Position numbers and translations under genes: made by a program
Shown here: in pieces, positions 10,562-20,773 of the stretch
Numbering within the stretch: the first letter of the stretch is position 1
Layout of the letters: the number at the start of each line of letters is the position of its first letter
Source of the DNA: Lacticaseibacillus saniviri JCM 17471 = DSM 24301
Lineage (GTDB): Bacteria > Bacillota > Bacilli > Lactobacillales > Lactobacillaceae
Direction: 5' to 3'
Assembly: GCF_001311785.1 (NCBI RefSeq)
Contig: NZ_BBBX01000005.1
Location: forward strand, 41,235-105,234
Length of the DNA stretch: 64,000 nucleotides
Notes under the pieces: model-generated
Seen by the model: only the letters and a program-made list of their open reading frames with translations
What the model was told of the DNA's origin: nothing
The model's database searches: none

Positions 10562-11097
10562 TGGATTTCATCGCGATGGATTACGAAACAGCCAATCGCA
10601 CGCGTGCCTCTGCCTGCTCGATTGCGTTGGTTGTCGTGCGTGATAATCGCGTGGTGGATAGTTTCTATAGTCTGATTAATCCACAGGTCCGATTTGAATC
10701 CCAAAACACACGGATTCACGGGATTTCCGCCGCGATGGTGGCGGATGCCCCTACCTGGCCGCAAATGTGGCCCCACGTGCAAAACTTTTTCACCCGCAGC
10801 CAACTGGTCACGGCTCACAATGCCAGTTTTGATGCGTCTGTTGTGCGTAAAAGCCTGGAGCGCTATCAACTCGATCCGGTGAGTTATCAACTGATTGACA
10901 CGGTCAAAACGAGTCGTGAGCTCTTTCCGGCATTACCCAATCACAAGTTGAACACCATGAGTGACTTCTTAGACATTCGGTTGGATAATCATCACAATGC
11001 ACTCGCGGATGCATTTGCCTGTGCCCGGATTCTGTTACAAGAAGCCACGATGTTTGGCCAACCGGCACTGCAGCCCTTCGTCAAACTGCAAAAGTAA
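10561..11097 (+). CDS. DnaQ-like 3'-5' exonuclease
   Basis: A 178-residue DEDDh exonuclease resembling the epsilon subunit of DNA polymerase III. Exo I DYETAN (D and E), Exo II TAHNASFDASVV, Exo III with HHNALADAFACA (H and D) are all present. Standalone, so probably a repair exonuclease, not the proofreading domain of PolC. Coupled by a one-base overlap with exoA. Confidence 0.85.
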   Translation: MDFIAMDYETANRTRASACSIALVVVRDNRVVDSFYSLINPQVRFESQNTRIHGISAAMVADAPTWPQMWPHVQNFFTRSQLVTAHNASFDASVVRKSLERYQLDPVSYQLIDTVKTSRELFPALPNHKLNTMSDFLDIRLDNHHNALADAFACARILLQEATMFGQPALQPFVKLQK

Positions 11098-11113
11098 GTT
11101 AACGCTGCGCATC

Positions 11114-11162
11114 AAAAAGAGTCTGCGACAAGCCCACTTCGGGTTGTCACAGACTCTTTTTT
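11114..11162. terminator. Bidirectional terminator between the exonuclease and tsaE
   Basis: Long stem AAAAAGAGTCTG...CAGACTCTTTTT with inner arm GACAAGCCC/GGGTTGTC and loop ACTTC. A and T runs on both sides serve both convergent units. Confidence 0.9.
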
Positions 11163-11178
11163 GCCTTCTATTAAGAGA

Positions 11179-11640
11179 TTATTCTTCAGTAATATCGAGC
11201 TGTTTGAGCAAGGCCTGCGCGCGCTCACCAACAGCATCAAAGCTCAAATGCCGCGCGTCATCGTCGTTCTCATCCTTAACCAGATGCAACATCAGATAGG
11301 CTTCAGGCAGGCTTTGGCCCAGAAATTCAGGCCATTCCACCACGCTCACACCATCGCCCTCGAAATATTCTTCAAGGCCCAAGTCATCCGCCCCGCCATT
11401 TTCAAGCCGGTAGATATCCATGTGATACAGTGGCAACCGCCCCTGTTGATACTCACGAATAATGGTGAATGTTGGGCTCTTGATAGGCGCATCGATGCCG
11501 AGACCTTCCGCGATACCTTTGGTCAGACTCGTCTTCCCCGCACCCAAATCACCATCTAGCAACAACACATCGCCGGGTTGCAACAGGTCAGCAAGGCGTT
11601 TGCCAAACTGCTGCAGAGCCGCTTCATTTTGAATCCGCAT
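11179..11640 (-). CDS. tsaE: tRNA threonylcarbamoyladenosine ATPase TsaE
   Basis: ATPase partner of TsaB/TsaD in making t6A37 on ANN-decoding tRNAs. 153 residues; Walker A GDLGAGKTSLTKG at about residue 32, SPTFTIIREY, YHMDIYRL and the family WPEFLGQSLP. The start lies 3-5 bases from the pta stop, so it is in an operon with pta. Intact. Confidence 0.94.
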   Translation of the reverse strand: MRIQNEAALQQFGKRLADLLQPGDVLLLDGDLGAGKTSLTKGIAEGLGIDAPIKSPTFTIIREYQQGRLPLYHMDIYRLENGGADDLGLEEYFEGDGVSVVEWPEFLGQSLPEAYLMLHLVKDENDDDARHLSFDAVGERAQALLKQLDITEE

Positions 11641-11642
11641 GA

Positions 11643-12617
11643 TTACATTTGGGTTTGGGCAGCCGTGATGATGGCTAACTTGTAGACATCTTCTTCATTG
11701 GCGCCACGTGACAAGTCAGAGACCGGCTTGTTTAAGCCTTGCAGGATAGGTCCGATCGCTTCAAAACCACCAAAGCGTTGGGCAATCTTGTAGCCAATAT
11801 TCCCAGATTGTAATTCAGGGAAAATAAAGACATTAGCTTCACCGGCAACGTCTGAACCAGGCGCCTTTTGCTTGGCAACGGATGGCACAAACGCAGCATC
11901 GAATTGTAATTCGCCATCTAAGGCCAAATCAGGTGCCAATTCGTGGGCGATTTGGGTGGCTTCAACCACCTTATCAACTTGTGGTGCCTTAGCTGAGCCC
12001 TTGGTTGAGAAGGACAACAGTGCCACCTTAGGATCGATGTCAAAGAGTTGGGCTGTCTTTGCAGATTCAACCGCAATTTCAGCTAATTCTTGGGCGTTAG
12101 GGTCAATGTTGATGGCGTTATCTGCGAACAAGTAACGCTCGTCACGACCGCGTTGCATGATGTAGGCACCACTCGTGCGGGCCACACCGGGCCGAGTCTT
12201 GATGATTTGGAGTGCAGGCCGCACCGTATCACCGGTTGAATGAACCGCGCCGCTGACCATGCCATCCGCTTGATCCATGTACACGAGCATCGTCCCAAAG
12301 TAGTTCACATCTTTGAGGATGGTACGTGCTTGCTCTTCTGTTGCCTTACCCTTGCGGCGTTCGACAAAAGCGGTGACCATCTCTTCAAAAATCGCATCGG
12401 TTTCAGGATCACGAATCACCAATTGCTTGGTCTGCCAGTTGTTTTCTTGCGCAACTTGTTCAATCGTATCTGGATTGCCCAACACGATGGGTTGTACCAG
12501 GCTGTCTGTCGCCAAGCGTACAGCGGCACCCAGAATACGAGGTTCTGTCCCTTCGGGGAAAACAATCTTGATTTGCTTACCAGAAATCTTTGCTTTCAAA
12601 CTATCGAATAAATCCAT
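11643..12617 (-). CDS. pta: Phosphate acetyltransferase
   Basis: Interconverts acetyl-CoA and acetyl-phosphate in the acetate branch of fermentation. 324 residues; PFAM PTA_PTB features VFPEGTEPRILGAAV, ADGMVSGAVHSTGDTVRPALQ, and near the end LQSGNIGYKIAQRFGG. Full length and intact. Followed with a 2-base gap by tsaE, as in many lactobacilli. Confidence 0.96.
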   Translation of the reverse strand: MDLFDSLKAKISGKQIKIVFPEGTEPRILGAAVRLATDSLVQPIVLGNPDTIEQVAQENNWQTKQLVIRDPETDAIFEEMVTAFVERRKGKATEEQARTILKDVNYFGTMLVYMDQADGMVSGAVHSTGDTVRPALQIIKTRPGVARTSGAYIMQRGRDERYLFADNAINIDPNAQELAEIAVESAKTAQLFDIDPKVALLSFSTKGSAKAPQVDKVVEATQIAHELAPDLALDGELQFDAAFVPSVAKQKAPGSDVAGEANVFIFPELQSGNIGYKIAQRFGGFEAIGPILQGLNKPVSDLSRGANEEDVYKLAIITAAQTQM

Positions 12618-12679
12618 GTCTTTTTAGCCTCCATTGTAACGGTTTACTTGCCTATCATAGCTGATTTTGTAGTGACTTA

Positions 12680-13357
12680 CTAGCCCTCTTCTGGCAATTG
12701 CCAATTTATTGGCGTTTCGCCCATTTCTTCAAGAAGTTGATTGGTCTTTGAAAACGGCCGACTACCAAAGAAACCGCGATATGCCGATAATGGGCTCGGA
12801 TGAACGGATGTCAAAATCCGATTCTTCTTTGTGTCGATCAGTGTCTGCTTCTGCTTGGCCGAATTGCCCCACAGAATAAAGACCACGCCACCGCGTTTTG
12901 ACAAGGCGCTGATGGCCGCGTCACTCAACTGCTCCCACCCTTTATTTTGATGGGAGTTGGCCTGGCCTCGACGCACCGTCAAGACGGCATTGAGCAGCAA
13001 AACACCCTGATCGGCCCAAGACTTGAGGTAACCATGGTGCACAGGCGTGTAGCCCAAGTCAGATTGCAGTTCTTGATAGATGTTTTTGAGTGATGGCGGC
13101 AAAGGTGCATCCGGCATCACCGCAAAACTTGCCCCCACGGCCTGATTGGGTTCGTGATACGGGTCCTGTCCCAGAATGACAACCTTGACCTGGTCAAACG
13201 GGGTCCACTCAAAAGCCTGAAAGATGTGATGCATCTCAGGATAGATGGTTTGGGTCGTATACTCCTGCTTCAGGAATTCATGCAATTGCGCATATGCTGG
13301 GCTCTCAAATACAGGCTCAAGCACCTGCTGCCAGTCATTATGAATCAAAGTCTTCAT
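12680..13357 (-). CDS. ung: Uracil-DNA glycosylase
   Basis: Removes uracil from DNA. 225 residues; catalytic [16 protein letters not shown] (Asp water-activating, His), [16 protein letters not shown], and [18 protein letters not shown] at the C-terminal DNA-binding loop. The ATG at 13357-13355 is set by SD AGGAGG eight bases upstream; longer in-frame readings have no SD. Intact. Confidence 0.95.
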   Translation of the reverse strand: MKTLIHNDWQQVLEPVFESPAYAQLHEFLKQEYTTQTIYPEMHHIFQAFEWTPFDQVKVVILGQDPYHEPNQAVGASFAVMPDAPLPPSLKNIYQELQSDLGYTPVHHGYLKSWADQGVLLLNAVLTVRRGQANSHQNKGWEQLSDAAISALSKRGGVVFILWGNSAKQKQTLIDTKKNRILTSVHPSPLSAYRGFFGSRPFSKTNQLLEEMGETPINWQLPEEG

Positions 13358-13376
13358 CGCTAAACCTCCTGCATTC

Positions 13377-13405
13377 AGTGTACCCAAAATTGTCGGCTGT
13401 GCCAA
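13377..13405 (-). promoter_or_regulatory. Promoter of ung
   Basis: Minus strand TTGGCA, 17-base spacer, TACACT; 20 bases ahead of the ung start. Confidence 0.6.
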
Positions 13406-13521
13406 AAAAGCTGGCTGTTTTGTTGAGATGCGCTCATTCTGGTTCGTGGGACTTTTCACGATAACGCTACCATGAACTGGCGAAACATGATAAACTCGAT
13501 TTTGAATGGGAGGAATGGATT

Positions 13522-14394
13522 ATGATCAAAATCATCGCATCTGATATGGACGGCACCCTGTTAAACGACAAAATGCAGGTGTCAGACTTCAACGCTCACG
13601 CTATCCGCGAGGCACAAGCGGCAGGAATTGAATTCGTGGTGGCAACCGGCCGCGGGCTCACGGAAGCAAAGCCACTGCTGCAAGCGCAACAACTCGAACC
13701 CGCCTTTATCACACTGAATGGCGCGCAAGTGTATGATGAAGATGACCAGTTGGTTGTCGACATTCCCCTCACTATCGATTCCCGCGACTTTGTCATCAAA
13801 ACACTCAATGAACGGGGCATCTATTTTGAACTCGTGACAAATCAAGGCATCTATTCCGACAGCAAGGTCAAGCGGATTCAAAACGTGGCCGATCTGCTGG
13901 TCAATCTGAATCCCGATACCACATACAAAATCGCGGTGGCCTTAGCGGCTGCCCGGTTGGAACTGATGAATATTAACTATGTCGATAATTACGCCGAACT
14001 GCTGCAGACGCCAGGGCTTGAGGTGCTCAAGATTATCGCCTTTTCAAGCGACCACGCCGCATTAGTTGAACCCAAAACTTTGTTCAACCAACAAGCTAAT
14101 TTGATAGTGACCAGCAGTTCTGCCAACAATATCGAGGTTAATCACATCAATGCGCAAAAGGGCCAGGCACTCGAAGCCTTTGCACAACAGCGTCACGTCA
14201 GCATGAATGAAGTGATGGCAATCGGTGACAACCTCAACGATGAATCAATGATTCGTGACGCCAAATACGGCGTTGCCATGGCGAATGCCGTGCCTCAGAT
14301 CAAGGCATTGGCCTGGGAAGAGACTAAAACAAATATTGAAGATGGGGTCGGCCTTGCGATTAAGCGTGCCATCGAACTCAACCAAGCCGAATAG
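13522..14394 (+). CDS. Cof-type HAD-IIB sugar/nucleotide phosphatase
   Basis: 290-residue HAD phosphatase. Motif I DMDGTLLND (nucleophile and acid/base Asp, residues 8-16), motif II VVATGRG, motif III Lys (NAQKGQALEAF), motif IV GDNLNDESMI; the type C2b cap sits between II and III. Substrate cannot be told from sequence. SD GGGAGG eight to nine bases ahead of the ATG. First of a two-gene unit with the next gene. Confidence 0.9.
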   Translation: MIKIIASDMDGTLLNDKMQVSDFNAHAIREAQAAGIEFVVATGRGLTEAKPLLQAQQLEPAFITLNGAQVYDEDDQLVVDIPLTIDSRDFVIKTLNERGIYFELVTNQGIYSDSKVKRIQNVADLLVNLNPDTTYKIAVALAAARLELMNINYVDNYAELLQTPGLEVLKIIAFSSDHAALVEPKTLFNQQANLIVTSSSANNIEVNHINAQKGQALEAFAQQRHVSMNEVMAIGDNLNDESMIRDAKYGVAMANAVPQIKALAWEETKTNIEDGVGLAIKRAIELNQAE

Positions 14395-14403
14395 GTCATA
14401 GCA

Positions 14404-14938
14404 ATGGAATTCTTTATCGATACCATGGAACTCAGACAAACCGGTGCCACCCCCGTGCGCAATCGTCGTCGGCATCCAATGCTCATGTTGAACGGTCGAC
14501 TGGGTATTTTGAACGAGGGCTTTGTGCTCACTGACCTGCTCAACCACGAGCTCGGTCGGGTACGACAGCGCTCTATCGGGGTGTTTCCACGGTTTGAATT
14601 AATCGTCGACGACACATCTGTTGGCACCATCAAGCAGATGTTTGGGGTTTGGCATGAATTCATTTATGTTTCTGATCTCAACTGGATCGTGATGGGAAAC
14701 CTGCTCACGAATCAATACCGCACCTACCACGGCATTCGCCTCATCATGCAGGCGGACAGTCAGACCTGGATGCCCGATGGGATTCATCTCACGGTCAACG
14801 CGCCCGATGATTGCACCAGTGCAATTTTACTCGCAATTCTGTTGGATCACTTCAGTCGCATCGGCTCACCACACCTGGTGTGGCCACCAGAGTCACCTCT
14901 GGCCAATGATTTTCTTGAATATCGCAAAAACAGCCTGA
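14404..14938 (+). CDS. LURP-one-related (YxjI-like, tubby-fold) protein
   Basis: About 177 residues of all-beta pattern resembling the LURP-one/tubby C-terminal-like family: a GRLGIL-type strand, LGRVRQRSIGVFPRFELIVDDTSVGTI in successive strands, then DLNWIVMGN. No biochemical role is known for bacterial members. The read-through frame would run into the terminator hairpin; removing one A at 14926-14930 gives a stop at 14936-14938, just before the terminator, which is the likely end. Nine bases after the HAD gene. Confidence 0.55.
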
Positions 14939-14972
14939 GACACATCCGTTTGGATGTGTCTCAGGCTGTTTT
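14927..14972. terminator. Bidirectional terminator
   Basis: Perfect 21-bp stem beginning AAAACAGCCTGAGACACATCC with loop GTTT, A/T runs at both ends; serves the HAD unit on + and the GNAT pair on minus. Confidence 0.92.
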
Positions 14973-14974
14973 GT

Positions 14975-15440
14975 TTATGGCTTCAATTCAAGCGCGAGTC
15001 GAATCATGTCCTTCAACACCAATTTATTCTCAACGATAGGTTCGTCATAGTGATCGAGAAAGAAATTGGGCACAACGGCCACAACGCGAAAGCCCATTTT
15101 TTGATAAAGATACAGTTGTTCAAAACTGGTGCTACCGGTGCCGATTTCGACTCGGATCGCCCCACACTGCTCCGCCCAATTCAGTGCAAACGTCAATAAT
15201 CGGGTCCCGATTCCTTGGCCTTGATCAGCCGGTGTCACCGCAAGATTCATAATTTCAATGCGATTTGTCGTTTTGTTCAACGAGAGCAATCAAGCCGCAC
15301 AGATGCGCTTCGCGATAAGCTTCAAAAACATGGGCTTGGTCTAGATAACGCAAAATCATCGCTTGGGACGGATCGGCTGCCAATAGAAGTTGCCAATGTT
15401 GATCGGTGATGCAGTCAACCGGTCGAATCGTGATTGGCAT
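14975..15440 (-). CDS. GNAT family N-acetyltransferase
   Basis: About 154 residues. Acetyl-CoA loop Q-G-Q-G-I-G-T-R after the strand IMNLAVTP; C-terminal LYLYQKMGFRVVAVVPNFF. Frame break in the T run 15271-15274 (one A too many on the coding strand). The start overlaps the stop of the upstream acetyltransferase gene by one base (TAATG), so the pair is co-transcribed and translationally coupled. Substrate unknown. Confidence 0.8.
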
Positions 15441-16001
15441 TAAAGCGCCTTGACCATGTGATTGTAACGATGGCTACCAATCATCAGTTCCCCATTCTTG
15501 GTGAAACCATGGCGTTCATACAGCGCTTGGGCCCGCGGATTGGTCTGATCGACATTGAGACTCATTGTGGTCTCCCCGCGCTGTTTGATGATTTCAGCCA
15601 CCGTGTCGATCAACTGGCCACCCAGGCCATGCCCCTGCGCATTTTCCGCAACAGCCAGAGTATCCAGGTACCACTCACCCGGATAACTCTCTTGATCAGT
15701 GAATAATTGCTTTTTGTTATCGACCCCGAGTTTCTTCAATAAGGGTTCGAAGGGCAGATCAATATTGGCTTCATCCACATGCGGATAACCCACAAGAATT
15801 CCCTTCACTTCATCTTCCACGGTTGCGACGAATGTCCGCTCGTAACTATACCGGTACCCTGGCAACAAGAATGCCTCTTCAAAACCGGATAGAGGACATC
15901 CTTTGGCAGTGGCATCAGTTCAGGAATTTCCATTTCTTCAAACACAATATCAATTAATGCACAACAGCCTTTGCATCTTCAGGCTTACTTGGACGTATCA
16001 T
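15440..16001 (-). CDS. GNAT family N-acetyltransferase
   Basis: About 187 residues after two repairs. ATG at 16001-15999 with SD GAGGTGAT; the N-terminus MIRPSKPEDAKAVV continues as ALIDIVFEEMEIPEL after one added base near 15950, and an added T near 15880 joins EEAFLLPGYRYSYERTFVA. Acetyl-CoA loop AQGHGLGGQLI. Looks like the RimI-type 'YitH/YjcK' style acetyltransferases of lactobacilli; no substrate can be assigned. Confidence 0.72.
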
Positions 16002-16046
16002 TATAATCACCTCAAAGCCAGTCTACCAGATATCTCAGGGGCACAC

Positions 16047-16095
16047 AAAAAGTCGATTGCACGCATCGGCTGACTGGCCGCTGTGTGCAATCGAC
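16047..16095 (-). terminator. Intrinsic terminator of a small minus-strand gene
   Basis: Stem GTCGATTGCACgCA / TGTGTGCAATCGAC (16052-16065 with 16082-16095) with a T run only on the minus side (A run 16047-16051). It therefore ends a leftward transcript coming from 16.1-16.4 kb, upstream of the acetyltransferase pair. Confidence 0.75.
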
Positions 16096-16102
16096 GTGTC
16101 AA

Positions 16103-16250
16103 TTATCCTGCTGACAATTTATCGGTCAACGTCTTTAGTTTACCCATAACGATCTTCCCGCCAAGCGCTCCTTATCAAAACGTTGATTGTTCGGCAATCA
16201 AGCGGTTTCCACAAATGAGCACTAAACAATTTGCGTTTTGTTGATCTCAA
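16103..16250 (-). CDS. Possible small protein, about 49 residues
   Basis: Directly before the terminator at 16047 the minus strand can encode a basic, soluble peptide running from a TTG at 16250-16248 to a TAA at 16105-16103. It needs two single-base repairs, in the AA near 16185 and the GG(G) near 16143, and would end FDKERLAGKIVMGKLKTLTD plus KLSAG. The last 14 codons also stand alone behind an ATG. No family recognised. Support is the terminator and the coherent charged C-terminus; it remains a weak call. Confidence 0.3.
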
Positions 16251-16423
16251 AAAAAGAACCCCAGACACACTATGTTGTGGCTAAAATTAATTATTTACAC
16301 AATTGATACAATTTGCTTTATTTTAATATTCGGTCCCGCTTACAGCGAACAAATTGCGCGGTTAACCTTACTTTTTCGAAAATCGAATGCCTAAAAACAC
16401 TGATTTTACGCCAAGTGTCGGCC

Positions 16424-16451
16424 TTGTTTCACCTGTTATTTTTGCTAACAT
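16424..16451 (+). promoter_or_regulatory. Putative promoter of the ugp-like operon
   Basis: TTGTTT, 16-base spacer, TAACAT about 65 bases ahead of the ATPase gene start. Moderate match. Confidence 0.4.
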
Positions 16452-16472
16452 AACTTTGGTGTTACATGGGGA

Positions 16473-16489
16473 TTGTGTGAACACCACAA
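16473..16489. promoter_or_regulatory. Inverted repeat in the ugp-like leader
   Basis: TTGTG-N7-CACAA (TTGTGTGAACACCACAA), with a nested GTGT/ACAC. It lies about 20 bases past the predicted -10, where a repressor would block transcription. The binding protein is unknown. Confidence 0.35.
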
Positions 16490-16515
16490 ATTTCATTTTG
16501 AAGGAGCGGACTGGG

Positions 16516-17575
16516 TTGAAAGTTACTTTCAAAAACGTCACGATGTCCTATGATGGCAAGAAAGATACCCTCAAGAATCTGAACTTTACGATTCCTGATG
16601 GCACGCTTGTTTCGTTATTAGGACCAAGTGGTGGCGGTAAAACCACGACCCTGAATCTGATTTCAGGGCTCCTGACCCCAACGTCCGGACAAATCTTTTT
16701 TGGCGACGAAGATGTGACCAAAAAGATGCGCTGGGCCGAAAGGTCGGGATGGTTTTCCAAAACTATGCCCTTTATCCACATTTAACGGTGTTGGATAATA
16801 TTGCATTTCCACTGAAGATGGCTAAGGTTGCCAAAGCCGAGCGGCACAAGCGCGCTCGCGAATTAGCTGCCTTGGTTCACGTTGAGGACCAACTCGACAA
16901 AAGCCAGGTGAATTATCTGGTGGGCAACAACAGCGTGTCGCCATTGCGCGTGCGCTTGCTAAGTCACCAAGTCTGTTGCTTCTGGACGAACCCCTCTCTA
17001 ACCTCGATGCGCGCTTGCGGATTGAGATGCGTGAGGAAATTCGCCGGATTCAACGCGAAACTGGTGTCACCACGATTTTTGTTACCCATGATCAAGACGA
17101 GGCGTTACATATCTCTGACAACATCATGGTTCTCAGTTTTGGTTCCATTCAGCAATTCAGTTCACCGACCGCACTCTATGAACGGCCAAACAACCTGTTT
17201 GTTGCCAAGTTCATCGGTGAACCTGTCATCAACGCGGTCCCCGCCGATACCTTGGTGGATGATCTCAAAGGTATTGTGCCTGACGAGATTCTGGAACGCG
17301 CCGAAACAGCGGGTATTCGCTCTGAAGCCTTGATTCCTTATGATGCTGGCGATGCTGTTCTAGCTAAGCTCAGCGGCACCATCACGCAGAGTAAGAAATA
17401 CGGCCGTGAAGCAACCGCTGAAATCACCTACCACGACCAAGTGCTTTTGAGCACCGAAATGGCCGGTAGTCCAACCAGTGAGGCTGAAACTGAATTCTAC
17501 CTCACCAAGCCGGGCTTCTTCCTATTTGATGACGCTGGCGTCTTGATTTACGGCGGTGAGTCCCATGCTCAATGA
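16516..17575 (+). CDS. ugpC: Ugp/Msm-type ABC transporter ATPase
   Basis: ATPase of a carbohydrate or glycerol-3-phosphate type ABC importer, 353 residues after repair. Walker [11 protein letters not shown] near residue 37, [14 protein letters not shown] (Q-loop), [35 protein letters not shown], then the MOP-like C-terminal domain. Start TTG at 16516 chosen because SD AAGGAG lies nine bases upstream. Two breaks: A run 16720-16724 (one A missing) and 16904-16905 (one C missing, just before the ABC signature). Its stop overlaps the next gene's ATG. Confidence 0.85.
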
Positions 17576-18458
17576 AAAGCCGACACTAAAATCATCCGCT
17601 AAAGCACTGCTCTATCTGCTCCCCATGCTCGTGATTACGATCACGTTCAATATCTACCCCATCATCAACTCGTTCATGATGAGTCTGTACACCAAGTATG
17701 ACTTCTACACGGATAAGGTTGGCGGCATAGGGTTTGATAACTTTATCTACCTGTGGAACGATCCCGATTTCCACTTAGCGGTGAAGAACACATTGATTTT
17801 TGTGGTCGGGGTTGTGCCCGTCACTGTGATCTTGTCGTTGCTCATCGCCCTGTTACTCAATCAAATCAAGGTGTTGTCCGGATTCTTTCGGACGGTGTAC
17901 TTCCTGCCGTTTGTCACCAGTACCGTTGCGATTGCGATGGTCTGGAACTGGATCTATCACTCTGATTATGGCTTGATGAACTATTTCTTAGGTTGGTTTG
18001 GGATTCAACCGATTCACTGGTTGACCGATTCACGTTATGCCCTGCTCGCGCTGATCATTATGAGTATTTGGAAGAGCTTAGGCTTCAACATCATCTTATT
18101 TCTTGTCGGAATCAACAATATCGACAAAGGCTACTACAAGGCCGCAGAAATTGATGGTGCCAATGCTTTTCAACGCTTCTGGAATATCACAATCCCCTTA
18201 CTGTCACCAATTACGTTTCTCGTTACCATCAATGGGATTATCGGTAACTTCAAGGTTTTCGATCAAATCTTTGCACTGTTTCAGGGCACCCCTGGTCCTG
18301 GTAAAGCCGGTCTCACAATCGTCTATTACCTCTACCAGAAGTTCTATACGGAGTATAAGTATCCCATTGCAGCGGCTAGCGGGGTTGTATTGTTCTTCTT
18401 AATCTTACTGGTCACTATCGTTCAATTGTGGTATTCCCGCAAACACGTTCACTATTAG
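17565..18458 (+). CDS. ugpA: ABC transporter permease, UgpA/MalF family
   Basis: 297-residue permease with six helices and the EAA loop [21 protein letters not shown] that contacts the ATPase. ATG at 17565 overlaps the ATPase stop (coupled), with GGTGAG just upstream. Intact. Forms the channel with the next gene product. Confidence 0.87.
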   Translation: MLNEKPTLKSSAKALLYLLPMLVITITFNIYPIINSFMMSLYTKYDFYTDKVGGIGFDNFIYLWNDPDFHLAVKNTLIFVVGVVPVTVILSLLIALLLNQIKVLSGFFRTVYFLPFVTSTVAIAMVWNWIYHSDYGLMNYFLGWFGIQPIHWLTDSRYALLALIIMSIWKSLGFNIILFLVGINNIDKGYYKAAEIDGANAFQRFWNITIPLLSPITFLVTINGIIGNFKVFDQIFALFQGTPGPGKAGLTIVYYLYQKFYTEYKYPIAAASGVVLFFLILLVTIVQLWYSRKHVHY

Positions 18459-18468
18459 GGAGGCAGTC

Positions 18469-19287
18469 ATGGCAAAAAATAAGCAAAGCACTGTTGTATC
18501 TAATTGTAACGTTGGGCGCGATCACCATGTTGATTCCATTTCTTTGGATGATTTCAACATCACTCAAAACCGCACCTGAAACGATCAAAGTTCCCCCCAT
18601 CTGGATTCCAAAAAACTCCAGTGGGGCAATTACATCACCGCCTGGAACCAGGCACCATTCGCCCGTTATTTTCTCAACAGTGTGATCGTGACCACCATCA
18701 CGACGGCCGGTCAACTGTTTACCAGTATCTTGGCCGCATTTGCGTTTGCGCGACTCAAGTTTTGGGGTAAGAATATTCTCTTCGTCATCTTCTTAGGAAC
18801 CATGATGATTCCAGGGGAAATGTTGATTATTCCTAACTTCGTCACCCTATCGCACTTGGGTCAGATCAATCAATATGGGGCCTTAATCATTCCTTGGTTA
18901 GCGAGCTTCTTCACCGTCTTCACGTTGCGTCAGACCTTCCAGTCGACGCCCGATCAGATTTATTACGCCGCTAAAATCGACGGTGCTTCCGATTGGCGAT
19001 ACCTGTGGACCGTGTTAGTGCCCATGAGTAAGTCCACGATTACCGCAGTGACTGTGTTAGAAGTCATCGGGAGTTGGAACTCATTCATGTGGCCATTGAT
19101 TGTGACCAACACTGAAAATATGCGGACACTGCCTGTTGGGTTACAGGCCTTCACCACAGATGCGGGGACGGCATATCAATTGCTGATGGCCGCGTCAACG
19201 TTTGTTATCATTCCGATGGTTATTTTGTACATCTTTTTACAGAAATATATTATAGCTGGTATTTCAAAGGCAGGATTGAAAGGATAG
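18469..19287 (+). CDS. ugpE: ABC transporter permease, UgpE/MalG family
   Basis: 272-residue permease after repair. ATG at 18469 behind SD GGGAGG; removing one A from the run 18474-18479 gives MAKISKALLYLIV, and adding one A at 18610-18615 gives IPKKLQWGNYITAWNQAP, the usual periplasmic-loop motif of this family. EAA loop KIDGASDWRYLWTVLVPMSK is present. Five bases from the binding-protein gene. Confidence 0.86.
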
Positions 19288-19291
19288 ACAA

Positions 19292-20601
19292 ATGAAAAAG
19301 AATACTTGGGTAAAAGCTTTACTTGGTTTGTTCACCGTGATGTTAGTTACATTGCTCGCTGCTTGTGGTTCAAACAACGCTTCTAGCGGCAATGATGGCG
19401 CATCAAAGTCTGGTAAGACGACAACGATCACTTTCTGGCATGGGATGAATGGTCCCTACCAAACAGCAATCAACGAAATCATTTCCGACTTCAACAAGTC
19501 TCAAAGTAAGTACAAAGTTGTGGGTACAGCGCAAGGTAATTACACCGCGTTGCAACAAAAGATCATGGCGGCTGCTAAGTCAAAGAGCTTACCTGTGATC
19601 GCACAAACGACCTACACCACCGTTCCTGATTACAGTAAGCAAGGCTTCATCGAATCACTTGATAACTACGCTTTAAAGGGTAGCGACAAGTTGACCGATG
19701 CTGATTTGAAGGATATTTATCCAACATTCTTAACCAGTTCTAAGTACGATGGCCAGTACTACAGTGTGCCATTCTCAAAATCAACGCGGATTCTCTACTA
19801 CAACTCTGACTTGATGAAGAAGTACAACATCAAGATGCCAACAGCTGGGAAGATATCCAAAAAGATGGCGAAAAATTGAAGAGCAAGGGCGTTGCTGCTA
19901 TCGGCTTTGATAAGAGTATCGACATGGAGCTCGAAGGCTTAGCTCGCCAAGCGGGTAATTCTTTGGTCGCACCAAAGACATTAAAGGCCAACCTCGACTC
20001 CAAGAAGACACTTGAAGCAACAACCTTCCTCATGGATATGATTAACAAGGGTACCGCAAAGACCGCTGGTGAAGATATCTATGGTGATAAGAACTTCACT
20101 TCTGGCAAGACCCTCTTCTACGTCGGTTCCTCTGCTGGTGTGTCACACATGAAGCAAGGTGCACCTAAGGACTTAAACTGGGGTACCGCACCATTACCTA
20201 CTTACAAGGGTAAGAAAGCAACCGAAATTGCTGGTAACGATATCGTAATGTTCAAGTCTGCAACTGCTGACCAAAAGAAGGCCGCATGGGCATTCATGAA
20301 GTACTTGATGAGCAAGCCTGTGACAGCTAAGTGGGCTGAAAAGACCGGCTACTTACCATTACGTAAGTCCGCGCTTGAAGACCAATCCTTCCAAGATTAC
20401 TTGAAGAAGGATCCTACTGCTAAGGCTTCAGTTGACTCATTAGACTTTGGGTTCCAATCCACTGCCTTTGTTGGTTACTCTGAATACCGTAACGACCTCC
20501 TGGAAACCGTTGACGCCATGCTGACCAAGCATGAAGCACCTGCCAAGGCCATGGGGAGCTTACAAGACCAAACAGAAAAGATTATCAAAGAAAACAACTA
20601 A
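19292..20601 (+). CDS. ugpB: ABC transporter substrate-binding lipoprotein, UgpB-like
   Basis: 436-residue extracellular lipoprotein. Signal peptide with lipobox LLAAC (Cys at about residue 25), then TITFWHGMNGPYQTAINEII as in UgpB-type proteins. The C-terminal lobe is intact. Frame break at 19840-19841: one extra A restores PNSWEDIQKDGEKL. Substrate is probably glycerol-3-phosphate or a related phosphodiester, or a sugar; this is from family resemblance and gene set only. Codon choice is biased to highly used codons compared with its permeases. Confidence 0.8.
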
Positions 20602-20654
20602 TTGGTAAAAGATTCACGCATATAAACCGCCTACTTCCGTTGTGAACTGTAGGC

Positions 20655-20692
20655 AAAAGCCATGCCATCATATTCGATGTCATGGCTTTTTT
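20655..20692 (+). terminator. Terminator of the ugp-like operon
   Basis: Hairpin AAAAGCCATG(ccatc...gatgt)CATGGCTTTTTT, 55 bases past the stop. Confidence 0.85.
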
Positions 20693-20773
20693 GTATGCAC
20701 GTGGCTAACAAAGCGTGATTAACTGTCAATGAGGCAAAAAGTGCTATGATTTACGCATAAGGAGGACATTCGT

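Noticed and set aside
16052..16095. Hairpin as a riboswitch for the acetyltransferase pair
   Set aside because: It is a simple perfect stem with a T run and no larger conserved leader structure; a terminator of an upstream small transcript is the simpler reading.
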